Numbered from the stretch's first letter, positions 1 to 6,279 are shown. The stretch is DNA of 7,659 bases from Bacillota bacterium (GCA_023409615.1 JAEYRF010000173.1:1-7659), one strand, 5' to 3'. Notes: generated by a model from the letters alone, not told the origin. A program made the numbers and translations.

Positions 1-68
1 TCTTCCCTCAAGACCTCAATTACTATCTTTGCCTTTTCTTCCTGTGTGAAGCTTCGTCTCTTTTTCAT
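1..68 (-). CDS. IS3-type transposase OrfA, N-terminal fragment (cut by window edge)
   Basis: Only the first 22 complete codons are in the window. They read MKKRRSFTQEEKAKIVIEVL followed by Arg-Glu, which matches the start of the helix-turn-helix Tnp_1 domain (IS3/IS911 OrfA type): a basic start, then S-F-[ST]-x-E-x-K-x-K-[IV]-V-x-E-[AV]-L. In this family OrfA binds the terminal inverted repeats, and a programmed frameshift normally joins it to the DDE catalytic OrfB. The start is the ATG complementary to 66-68; no strong Shine-Dalgarno sequence precedes it, which is common for transposases. The rest of the gene is beyond position 1, so completeness cannot be judged. An IS66-type or orphan Tnp_1 protein is a less likely alternative. 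Confidence 0.75.
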   Translation of the reverse strand, partial: MKKRRSFTQEEKAKIVIEVLRE

Positions 69-121
69 ACTAATATTCTAACTTATTTTCGCTGTTCTGT
101 CTGTCTTGTTTTTCGGTATCA
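1..121 (-). mobile_element. IS3-family insertion sequence, 5' end only
   Basis: The window opens inside an insertion sequence read on the minus strand. The transposase start is at 68, and the sequence upstream of it (69 to about 121) looks like the element's left end. The coding frame of the neighbouring Ig-like protein loses protein-like character at this point: it passes from a recognisable Ig-like strand ('VSVSGSATD') into a lysine/glutamate/asparagine-rich tail and a stop at 70-72. The outer edge is placed at about 121 because the minus strand there starts with TGATACCG, and IS3-family ends usually begin with TG. The other end, the target duplication and the orfB part lie outside the window, so the exact boundary and subgroup are inference. 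Confidence 0.6.
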
Positions 122-1060
122 TTATAATCTGTTGCGGAGCCAGATACTGATACACTGCTTATATCAGATGATAATGTTACAGTACCGATTACAGGCGGCG
201 ACTTATCCACTACGAAATCAACGGTTGAAACTACAGGTTCTGCTTTCCCGTCGCTTACCTCAAATTTCATCGTATGATTACCATCGGTCAAAGTACTCAT
301 GTCTAGCGGACTGAAGCTAACTGTCTGAGCAGCAGTTGTGCTTGTAACAGTTTTTGTATCCTTGGGAATTGTCTCTGAATCGATATAGTAATTGCAGGTT
401 AAGGTATCATTATCTTCGTCAGAAACCAATATTTGGGGGACAAATGCAGTGTCAAGTTCACAGAATGTGTCATTTGGTGAAGGTGATAATAGTACCAAAG
501 TAGGGATTGCAGTAATTTTTGTATACCAATATCCATCGATATGGATACCGTTATTGGGTAATACCCCATTAGGTCTTACAATATTGGAATTAATTAAATT
601 GGCTTTATAATCTGCACAAAGTTTTATTTCTTTTTTATATAAAGTATAGTTCACTTTATAATGATTTAAGGAAAAGTCATATCCTGCTCGCTCTTCTAAT
701 ACATATTTAAATAAAGCTACGTTATAATCTTTCGGGTCTATAAAAAATAGATCCTGGACCACATGAATCAAAATATATGAATTTATATTCAACACCATTT
801 TTTGAATATGTACCGCTCGAAGCATCAAATTTATACGAACTATATAAAACATTGGGATTGTAAGTATAAGTTCCATACGACCACCAAAACCAATCACCCT
901 CTTTATACTTCCCAACAGAATATTGGTTATAAGAGTACATTGTCGCCGCATATGCTTCATTTCCCAATTGAATAAAGCGCTTATTTCCAAGATGAATACT
1001 AACATTTAGAAATATTAAAGTTGAAATTAAAATTGAGGTTATTAGTTTAGTAATCTTCAT
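122..1060 (-). pseudogene. Broken secreted surface protein with Ig-like module (frameshift plus IS insertion)
   Basis: The start is the ATG complementary to 1058-1060, preceded by AAGGAG ten bases upstream. Residues 1-38 form an export signal (basic MKITK, a hydrophobic stretch of about 15, then AYA-AT at the likely cleavage site). The next part is Tyr-rich ('MYSYNQYSVGKYKEGDWFWW'). This frame ends at 722-724. The downstream protein continues in another frame: deleting one base from the A6 run at 742-747 joins 'CGPGSIF' to 'IDPKDYNVALFKYVLEERAG'. The second frame holds 'NNGIHIDGYWYTK', then an Ig-like/cadherin-like domain ('LSDEDND'-type acidic turns, 'LTDGNHTMKFEVSDG', 'SPPVIGTVTL'), and is cut at about 121 by the insertion sequence. 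The role was probably cell-surface binding or scaffolding; no catalytic domain is visible. The frameshift could be a sequencing error, but the IS truncation would still remain. Confidence 0.75.
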
Positions 1061-1089
1061 TTACACATAGCTCCTTTTTAGTTTACATA

Positions 1090-1117
1090 TTTATAATTTT
1101 TTTTACATTTTGTACAA
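1090..1117 (-). promoter_or_regulatory. Possible promoter of the broken surface-protein gene
   Basis: On the minus strand TATAAA (complement of 1090-1095) lies 16 bases downstream of TTGTAC (complement of 1112-1117), about 30 bases upstream of the start codon. The -10 is good and the -35 poor. In DNA this AT-rich such matches arise by chance, so this is a weak call. Confidence 0.3.
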
Positions 1118-1191
1118 TAATATACTATTTCATATTATTGATCATTAAAATTTATCCATAATTTGCTGAAATTTTATTCTTTAGGAAATCA

Positions 1192-1220
1192 TTGACACCG
1201 TTAACTAATTTAAATACAAT
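1192..1220 (+). promoter_or_regulatory. Sigma-A type promoter of the antitoxin-nuclease gene
   Basis: A perfect -35 TTGACA at 1192-1197 is followed by a 17-base spacer and TACAAT at 1215-1220, one mismatch from consensus. Transcription would begin near 1226-1228, about 37 bases before the ATG at 1264. The promoter covers the upstream in-frame TTG at 1192, which argues against translation starting there. Confidence 0.8.
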
Positions 1221-1221
1221 T

Positions 1222-1244
1222 ATATTAGCTGATTTAGCTAATAT
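1222..1244. promoter_or_regulatory. Palindrome at the transcription start, candidate autoregulatory operator
   Basis: The arms ATATTAGCT (1222-1230) and AGCTAATAT (1236-1244) are perfectly complementary over 9 bp with a 5-base centre. The palindrome begins one base after the -10 and covers the predicted start site. Phd/YefM antitoxins are known to repress their own promoters by binding short palindromes, and the gene downstream begins with a Phd domain, so an operator is a reasonable inference. A leader hairpin near the ribosome binding site (1251-1255) is the alternative. Confidence 0.55.
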
Positions 1245-1263
1245 TATTGTAGGAGTTGATATT

Positions 1264-2016
1264 ATGATAGTAACTTCAACTGATATCAAAAACAATTTTG
1301 GCAAATATATCAGACTGGCCGCAAAAGAAGATATCATCATTACAAAGAACGGAAAAACAGTGGGTAAACTTGTTGCATGTCAGGAAGACATTGATGGATG
1401 CCAGAAATACTCAGAAGGCATTGATCGATACGGGGAAACTATTAAAGAAAATGCCCCCGCCTACAATTATAACGGGCATAGGGTTGCATATGAAGAATTC
1501 CTTGAAATCAGCGCAAACAGTGAGGAACGTTATGAATATATTGACGGGGAAGTATACCTGTTAGCCTCGCCTAAAACAACCCATCAGAGGATTCTGGCAA
1601 AGATGTTCGGTACTTTCTATAATTGGTTTGAGGGCAAAAAGTGCACCCCTATGATTGCGCCTTATGATATTAAGCTTCAAAGAAATGAGAATAATAAAAA
1701 TGTAGTACAGCCTGACCTTATGGTTATATGCGACCTTGATGAAATGCTTGGTGATGATGACTATTACAAAGGAATACCCTCTCTTGTCGTTGAAATAACA
1801 TCCCGTTCTACAAAAAGCAAGGATTATGTGCGGAAGCTGGATCTGTATATGGACTGCGGAATAAGCGAGTATTGGATTGTGAACCCCGAAAACAGAGAAG
1901 TACAAATTTATCTGTTTAAAGATAAAGATATATTGGATAATAAGACTTTTTTGTTTAGTGATGACGCAAAATCATTTTATTTTAAAGGATTAACTATAAA
2001 CCTTACAGATTATTAG
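1264..2016 (+). CDS. Phd/YefM antitoxin domain fused to Uma2-family (DUF820) endonuclease-like domain
   Basis: The product has 250 aa. ATG 1264 is chosen because AGGAG sits at 1251-1255, eight bases upstream, and the promoter lies just before; an in-frame TTG at 1192 is inside the promoter. Residues 1-40 resemble a Phd/YefM antitoxin DNA-binding domain ('TSTDIKNNFGKYIRLA', 'IIITKNGKTVGKLV'). Residues 41-70 look like a linker. Residues 72-245 match Uma2/DUF820, a PD-(D/E)xK nuclease-like fold: 'ERYEYIDGEVY' (88-98), 'THQRI' (106-110), 'VQPDLMV' (148-154, likely catalytic D151), 'PSLVVEITS' (172-180, E177), 'RKLDLYMDCGISEYWIV' (190-206, likely K191). All expected acidic and lysine positions appear to be kept. 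Nuclease activity in this family is largely inferred from fold. No separate partner toxin or antitoxin gene is next to it, so the protein may be self-regulating. It is convergent with nrdJ and divergent from the decayed surface gene. Confidence 0.85.
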   Translation: MIVTSTDIKNNFGKYIRLAAKEDIIITKNGKTVGKLVACQEDIDGCQKYSEGIDRYGETIKENAPAYNYNGHRVAYEEFLEISANSEERYEYIDGEVYLLASPKTTHQRILAKMFGTFYNWFEGKKCTPMIAPYDIKLQRNENNKNVVQPDLMVICDLDEMLGDDDYYKGIPSLVVEITSRSTKSKDYVRKLDLYMDCGISEYWIVNPENREVQIYLFKDKDILDNKTFLFSDDAKSFYFKGLTINLTDY

Positions 2017-2104
2017 CATGCCACCAAAACTTTCAATAGCCGAGAAATCACTATATTAAGTAACTGAGTGCATGCCTGGTGTGGTCAGTTTCGCTGGACG
2101 CACA
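2017..2104 (+). other. Structured 3' untranslated stretch of unknown meaning
   Basis: Right after the stop codon, GCATGCC occurs at 2017-2023 and again at 2070-2076; because GCATGC is self-complementary the two copies can also pair. Between 2080 and 2104 a 9-bp stem with two single G bulges can form (TGTG/CACA outer, GTCAG/CT(G)GAC inner, loop TTTCG). No known RNA family is recognised, and it may be leftover from a small mobile element. Confidence 0.25.
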
Positions 2105-2112
2105 AGACCCAT

Positions 2113-2153
2113 AAAAAGAATCAGGGTGAAATCACTTCCACCCTGATCTTTTT
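2113..2153. terminator. Bidirectional intrinsic terminator between convergent genes
   Basis: A 9-bp stem, ATCAGGGTG (2120-2128) with CACCCTGAT (2139-2147), encloses a 10-base loop. It is followed by C and T5 on the plus strand and preceded by A5 (2113-2117), which gives a U tract on the minus strand. It therefore serves the antitoxin-nuclease gene ending at 2016 and also nrdJ ending at 2228. Confidence 0.85.
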
Positions 2154-2227
2154 GAGGTTTGAGAATATATCTTAATAAAGAGATTGCAAAGCCTTAATAT
2201 ATCCTTAAATACTGGGAGACATACATT

Positions 2228-4609
2228 TTAACCACATTTGCTGAAACCGCAGTGGCGGCAGATAACGCATCCGCCCTCATGCTCGACCGGCTTTCCGCAG
2301 TCCGGGCATTTTGAAATGTTCAACAAATCTCCTGTGTTGTATACTTCAGCCTCCTCATCAAACGCCAGATCCAAATCTTCATCCTCAACTGAAGTTTTCT
2401 TATAATCGGCCGCAAATCTAGCTGTTGGTACAGGAGCGTTTTCTGAATACTCCGACACACGCTCACGACTTTCAACATACTTTGCACCACCGTTATTACC
2501 ATTCTGCAGCTTGTATACCTTCTCAATAAGCCGTCCGATGGCATCCGGGCATGATGTTACCTTCAGACCTTTCTGTCTGATGGTGGAAGGACACCTGATC
2601 CCCTTCAATTGCTCTACAATAGACTGAGCTTCCAATCCTGATCTCAATGCAATGGACACAAGACGGCTGGTCGCTTCGGACTGAGAAGGGCAACCGCCTG
2701 CACGCCCTGTATTGGTAAATACCTCACATATGCCGTTTTCATCGTAATTAACTGTAATATATAAATTACCGCAGCCTATTTTAACCTTTTCCGTGAATCC
2801 GGTGGTGATATCAGGTCTTGGTCTTGGTCCGATGCTTGTATGAACTTCCGACTTGGCCTCTTCCGGCGTGTCAGCAACATTACTGCCTTCCTTGCCCTTC
2901 ACTTCCCCAATGTTCAGCACCTGCATATCACGGCTGCCATCTCTGTAAATGGTAACACCCTTACAGTAAGTTTTGTAAGCCAGTTCAAAAACAGCCTTAA
3001 CATCTTCCCTTGTAGCATCATGGCCCAGATTAACTGTCTTTGAAACTGCATTGTCAGTATATTTCTGGAAAGAAGCCTGCATTTTCACATGCCATTCCGG
3101 TGAAATATCATGGGCTGTAACATATACATCCTGTACCTTTCCGGGTATTTCCGGGAAGCCCTTGATGGATCCTTTTTGAGCAATCCTCCTCATCAGTTCG
3201 TCAGAGTAGAAACCCTCTTCTGTTGCAATACTCTTGAAGTTCGGATTAACCTCTACCAGTTCATCATTGTCCATAACATTTCTAATGTAGGAAATGGCGA
3301 ATAATGGCTCAATACCGCTGGAGCAGCCGGCAATAATGCTAAGTGTGCCCGTTGGAGCTATTGTAGTTGTGGTGGCATTGCGAACCTTGACCCCAAGATC
3401 CTTATAAATGCTTTTTTCAAAGTATGGGAACACACCTTTTTTCTCTGCAAGATTGATGGATGCTCTGCGTGCTTCGTCCTGTATGAAATGCATAATTTTT
3501 TCGCCAAGGTTGATAGCCTTTTGGGAGTTGTAAGCAATTCCCAGATTACATAACAGATCAGCCCAGCCCATAACACCTAGACCAATTTTTCTAGTGCCCC
3601 TTGTCATTTCATCAATTTGCGGAAGCGGGTAACGGTTCACTTCAATGACATTGTCAAGAAAATGTACTGCCTGCCAGACGATCCTTCCAAGCCTGTCATA
3701 ATCTACAACAGTCTTACTGCCTGTACCCTTCGTCAAAATGCTAAGATTGATTGAGCCAAGATTGCAAGCTTCATAAGGAAGCAATGGTTGTTCGCCACAA
3801 GGATTAGTACTCTCTATCTCACCCAGTTCAGGTGTAACGTTGTCTTTATTCAATCTGTCGACAAATATAATGCCTGGTTCACCGTTGTTCCAAGCATTAT
3901 CTATGATCATTGAGAATATTTCTCTCGCGTTTTCCTGCCGTACCACCTTTTGGGTCTTTGGATCGACAAGGTTATATTGAAGGCCTTTTTCTGCAGCCGC
4001 CATAAATTCTTCGGTAATAGCAACACTGATATTAAAATTGGTAATGTCCTTATTATCCTGCTTGCAAGTAATAAACTCGCGGATGTCGGGGTGATCCACC
4101 CTGAGGATTCCCATGTTTGCGCCTCTTCTGGTACCGCCCTGCTTAACTGCTTCAGTTGCGGCATTAAAGACCTTCATAAAGCTGATAGGTCCACTGGCTA
4201 CACCACCTGTCGAATTGACAGATGCTCCCTTTGCCCTAAGCCTGGAAAAGCTGAAACCGGTGCCGCCACCGCTTTTATGGATCAATGCGGCACTCTTGAT
4301 GGAATCAAATATTCCCTCCATCGTATCCTCGATGGGAAGAACAAAACACGCACTCAATTGTCCCAGAGGGCGCCCTGCATTCATTAATGTAGGTGAATTC
4401 GGTAAAAACTCAAGATTTGACATCAAATCAAAGAACTCTTTTTCAATTGCTTTCAGCTCGGATGCGCTGGAGTAAGATGCGTCTGCTTTAGCTATTGCTT
4501 TGGCAACACGCTTGAACATGCTTTCGGGGGTCTCAACAAGTTTACCAGTTTCGTCTTTGGCAAGGTACCTTTTCTCGAGGACTTTCACAGCATTTTCGGA
4601 TAAATTCAT
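2228..4609 (-). CDS. nrdJ: Adenosylcobalamin-dependent (class II) ribonucleotide reductase
   Basis: The 793-aa cytoplasmic enzyme reduces ribonucleotides to deoxyribonucleotides using a cobalamin-generated thiyl radical, without oxygen. The start is the ATG at 4607-4609 (MNLSENAVKV), with GGGAGG seven bases upstream; an ATG nine codons earlier has no such site. Visible motifs are 'NSPTLMNAG' (71-79), Cys88 in 'SACFVLPIEDTMEGIF' (first redox cysteine), 'NPCGEQPL' (269-276; N269, radical C271, E273), Cys282 in 'YEACNLGSINL' (second redox cysteine), and 'APTGTLSIIAGCSSG' (418-432). A TSCPD domain spans about 608-695 ('TSCPDAIGRLI'). An acidic linker (741-756) leads to a Cys-rich tail (768, 771, 781, 784, 787, 792), which by family knowledge re-reduces the active site and may bind zinc. 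No allosteric ATP-cone is evident at the N-terminus. Length is near the usual for the family. It has its own promoter with NrdR-like sites. Confidence 0.97.
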   Translation of the reverse strand: MNLSENAVKVLEKRYLAKDETGKLVETPESMFKRVAKAIAKADASYSSASELKAIEKEFFDLMSNLEFLPNSPTLMNAGRPLGQLSACFVLPIEDTMEGIFDSIKSAALIHKSGGGTGFSFSRLRAKGASVNSTGGVASGPISFMKVFNAATEAVKQGGTRRGANMGILRVDHPDIREFITCKQDNKDITNFNISVAITEEFMAAAEKGLQYNLVDPKTQKVVRQENAREIFSMIIDNAWNNGEPGIIFVDRLNKDNVTPELGEIESTNPCGEQPLLPYEACNLGSINLSILTKGTGSKTVVDYDRLGRIVWQAVHFLDNVIEVNRYPLPQIDEMTRGTRKIGLGVMGWADLLCNLGIAYNSQKAINLGEKIMHFIQDEARRASINLAEKKGVFPYFEKSIYKDLGVKVRNATTTTIAPTGTLSIIAGCSSGIEPLFAISYIRNVMDNDELVEVNPNFKSIATEEGFYSDELMRRIAQKGSIKGFPEIPGKVQDVYVTAHDISPEWHVKMQASFQKYTDNAVSKTVNLGHDATREDVKAVFELAYKTYCKGVTIYRDGSRDMQVLNIGEVKGKEGSNVADTPEEAKSEVHTSIGPRPRPDITTGFTEKVKIGCGNLYITVNYDENGICEVFTNTGRAGGCPSQSEATSRLVSIALRSGLEAQSIVEQLKGIRCPSTIRQKGLKVTSCPDAIGRLIEKVYKLQNGNNGGAKYVESRERVSEYSENAPVPTARFAADYKKTSVEDEDLDLAFDEEAEVYNTGDLLNISKCPDCGKPVEHEGGCVICRHCGFSKCG

Positions 4610-4630
4610 ATCACGGCCTCCCAGTATGAT

Positions 4631-4646
4631 ATACAATATTTAGTAT
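4631..4646 (-). promoter_or_regulatory. NrdR-box-like site, start-proximal copy
   Basis: The minus strand reads ATACTAAATATTGTAT, which fits the NrdR box core CwAtATaTwG with one mismatch. It lies in the nrdJ leader, 21 bases before the start codon. Its centre is 31 bp from the upstream copy, about three helical turns, the arrangement NrdR pairs usually show. Confidence 0.75.
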
Positions 4647-4661
4647 GGTTTAATTTACCTG

Positions 4662-4677
4662 GCACTGTATATTGTAT
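4662..4677 (-). promoter_or_regulatory. NrdR-box-like site overlapping the nrdJ -10
   Basis: The minus strand reads ATACAATATACAGTGC, which fits the NrdR core CwAtATaTwGtg with one mismatch. It covers the TACAAT -10 hexamer (4671-4676), so binding would block RNA polymerase directly. NrdR itself is not encoded in the window. Confidence 0.8.
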
Positions 4678-4698
4678 CATTTCTGAAGTATTAGTCAA
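4671..4698 (-). promoter_or_regulatory. nrdJ promoter
   Basis: On the minus strand TTGACT (complement of 4693-4698), a 16-base spacer and TACAAT (complement of 4671-4676) form a good sigma-A promoter. Transcription would start near 4664, giving a leader of about 55 bases, too short for a cobalamin riboswitch. Confidence 0.75.
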
Positions 4699-4724
4699 TA
4701 CGGAAGACACAAATATAAATAGTA

Positions 4725-4737
4725 AATAGGTCCTATT
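4725..4737. other. Perfect 13-bp palindrome upstream of the nrdJ promoter
   Basis: AATAGG and CCTATT flank a single central base, about 27 bp upstream of the nrdJ -35 and 30 bp past the lipoprotein stop codon. With no loop it cannot form a hairpin, so if it is functional it would be a protein-binding site. It may well be chance in AT-rich DNA. Confidence 0.2.
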
Positions 4738-4767
4738 GAAAATATGGGGAATATATGATAAAGGAGA

Positions 4768-6054
4768 CTATTTTTCCTCGGGCTCGAAAGCTTCCTCATG
4801 GTAAGTGTTGCTTGCATCCCAAATAATCCACTCTTCATAACCAGCATCATAGACAGCTTTTATCTGCTGTCTGACTTGCTCTGCACCGTAATCCTGATAA
4901 TTGCCTTTTCCGATCCACGGGGCTTTGAAGTCCTGCAGATATGCTCTGACGCCTGCTTTGTAGCCTGGAACTAATGCAATTCTGTCCTTGGCCTTGAGCA
5001 GTGAGTTATATACTACTCCATAAGGGTCCAGATCCGGTTTTGGGAACTTAACCTTATTCACAATCTGCCCCAGCGCATAATGAGACGGGTAAACCATCGG
5101 CGAGATATAATCAATATCCTTTCCAATTTCCTCTAGATATTGTCCAATTCCTTCTGTATCTGCAGGGCTTTCCAGAATGATGCCGAAAACGTCTGCGGAA
5201 ATAGGTACATCAGGGATCTGTTCTTTCGCATAAGCCAGGAACTCACAGATCGCTTGATACTTTTCCTTCCCGCCAGCGTCTGAGAAGTCCATTTTCTTCT
5301 TTGAATCACTGTCAAAACGAACATAATCGAACTGTATCTCATCAAAGCCTAATTCTACAGCCTCTTTTGCTATGCTTACAGTATAATCCCATGTTTCTTT
5401 ATTGTAGGGATTAAGCCAAGTAAGACCGTTTCTATCCTTCCATAGCCCGCCATTTACACTTTTGATTGCCAAATCAGGACGTTTTACAGAATAAAGCGGA
5501 TCCTTAAACACCACAAGTCTGCCAATTACATGGATGTCGTTCTCATGGAAGGTTTTCAGAACAGTTTCTGCATTGTATTTTTTCTTCCAAGTGTCATTCG
5601 TCCGAACTTCCGCAACGTGTGATTCATAACCGACATACCCGTCATCATCCTTGATATCGACTACATAGGAGTTAATCTCCGTTGTATTAGCCAATTCAAC
5701 ATAATGCTGGACACTTTTCGTACCTCCGACTGTCCATCCGGTCAGATATAATGCCTTTGCTTTAACAGGGGCTTTAATTTCCGATTTCAGGGGCAAATCG
5801 GAGCTGGATTCAGAAGTGTTTTCTTGTGGATTGTTCTCCAGTGCAGTATTTTCAGTAGTGCCTTCTATAACATCACCGGTGATCTCGCCATTTTTTTCCG
5901 ACCCTGTAGCCTCAACTTGTACTACGTCCTGCGTTGTCTGTGCTTCTGCACCTATGTTGTTCTGGGATCCGAATTTGCTGCTTTGGCAGCCTGTAAGCAT
6001 CATAATGCCGACCAGAAATATTGTCATTGCCCTTACCAAATTAGCTCTTGTCAT
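4768..6054 (-). CDS. Lipoprotein with DUF4015 putative glycoside hydrolase TIM barrel
   Basis: The 428-aa product begins with a lipoprotein signal: residues 1-8 basic, a hydrophobic stretch 9-20, and lipobox L20-T-G-C23, so Cys23 should be lipidated and the protein anchored outside the membrane. Residues 24-95 are a low-complexity Ser/Thr/Glu/Asn linker. From about 98 to 420 the protein matches DUF4015, a predicted glycoside hydrolase-like TIM barrel: 'ALYLTGWTVGG' (101-111), 'VVDIKDDDGYVGY' (131-143), 'GRLVVFKDP' (178-186), 'LNPYNKETWDY' (214-224), 'DEIQFDYVRF' (238-247), 'SADVFG' (286-291), 'DYISPMVYPSHY' (315-326), 'WIIWDASNTY' (409-418). The Asp/Glu residues at strand ends (D133, D238, E239, D243, D288) are candidates for catalysis; the substrate is unknown, and cell-wall or capsular glycan is only a guess. 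The start at 6054 has AGGGGG ten bases upstream. No clear terminator follows. Confidence 0.9.
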   Translation of the reverse strand: MTRANLVRAMTIFLVGIMMLTGCQSSKFGSQNNIGAEAQTTQDVVQVEATGSEKNGEITGDVIEGTTENTALENNPQENTSESSSDLPLKSEIKAPVKAKALYLTGWTVGGTKSVQHYVELANTTEINSYVVDIKDDDGYVGYESHVAEVRTNDTWKKKYNAETVLKTFHENDIHVIGRLVVFKDPLYSVKRPDLAIKSVNGGLWKDRNGLTWLNPYNKETWDYTVSIAKEAVELGFDEIQFDYVRFDSDSKKKMDFSDAGGKEKYQAICEFLAYAKEQIPDVPISADVFGIILESPADTEGIGQYLEEIGKDIDYISPMVYPSHYALGQIVNKVKFPKPDLDPYGVVYNSLLKAKDRIALVPGYKAGVRAYLQDFKAPWIGKGNYQDYGAEQVRQQIKAVYDAGYEEWIIWDASNTYHEEAFEPEEK

Positions 6055-6114
6055 AGAATTATTGCCCCCTGTATCATCATTTGTGTCGATTTGTATATCA
6101 ATATTTTATGTTCA

Positions 6115-6134
6115 CCTATTATTTTTATAATAGG
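6115..6134. repeat. AT-rich hairpin upstream of the lipoprotein gene
   Basis: CCTATTAT (6115-6122) and ATAATAGG (6127-6134) form a perfect 8-bp stem with a TTTT loop, about 60 bases upstream of the lipoprotein start. It is either an operator-type palindrome or a weak hairpin; no GC-rich stem or strong U tract supports termination. Confidence 0.5.
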
Positions 6135-6148
6135 TATTTTATAGACAT

Positions 6149-6279
6149 AATCATATCATAAATTTGCATAAATTCGTGATATGATTAGCCATGTGCGTTT
6201 CGGCAATAGCCGAAAATTTCGCACGGCGGGCTAATTCCGCCAGAGGCATATAATATCCTCGCACATAAGGATATTATAT
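6149..6279. repeat. Cluster of nested hairpins; candidate repetitive element or structured RNA
   Basis: Three consecutive structures fill this spacer. Hairpin B has a 10-bp stem (6149-6158 with 6177-6186) continued by 5 bp around GCAT. Hairpin C nests ATTAGCC/GGCTAAT (6184-6190 with 6229-6235), GTGCG/CGCAC (6193-6197 with 6220-6224) and TTTCGGC/GCCGAAA (6198-6204 with 6209-6215). A competing GGCGG/CCGCC stem is at 6225-6229 with 6237-6241. Hairpin D has a perfect 12-bp stem (6248-6259 with 6268-6279) whose loop CGCACAT (6260-6266) is fully complementary to ATGTGCG at 6191-6197, so a pseudoknot or a switch with hairpin C is possible. The rest of the 6055-6380 spacer shows no gene. It may be a dispersed repeat (MITE- or REP-like), the terminator of the DUF445 gene, or a structured RNA; the orientation is not known. 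Confidence 0.6.

Noticed and set aside
735..755. Programmed frameshift joining the two halves of the surface protein
   Set aside because: The needed shift is +1 at a short T6 run in the mRNA, with no fitting slippery heptamer and no nearby stimulator; the gene is also truncated by an insertion sequence, so decay is simpler.
1192..1263. In-frame TTG start giving a 274-aa antitoxin-nuclease protein
   Set aside because: The extra 24 codons overlap the TTGACA/TACAAT promoter and the palindrome; ATG 1264 has AGGAG at the right distance and begins exactly at the Phd domain.
3950..4475. Plus-strand open frames of 145 and 120 codons opposite nrdJ
   Set aside because: They lie antisense within the strongly conserved reductase core, lack ribosome binding sites and show no recognisable protein features.
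4610..4636. Upstream ATG adding nine residues (MYIILGGRD) to NrdJ
   Set aside because: Its codons contain the GGGAGG ribosome binding site of the ATG at 4607-4609, and the extension overlaps the NrdR-like box.
4610..4767. Cobalamin riboswitch before nrdJ
   Set aside because: The leader from the predicted start site is only about 55 bases, and no B12-box sequence is present in the spacer.
6115..6279. CRISPR array suggested by the repeated palindromes
   Set aside because: The hairpins differ from each other in sequence and spacing; there is no direct repeat with regular spacers.
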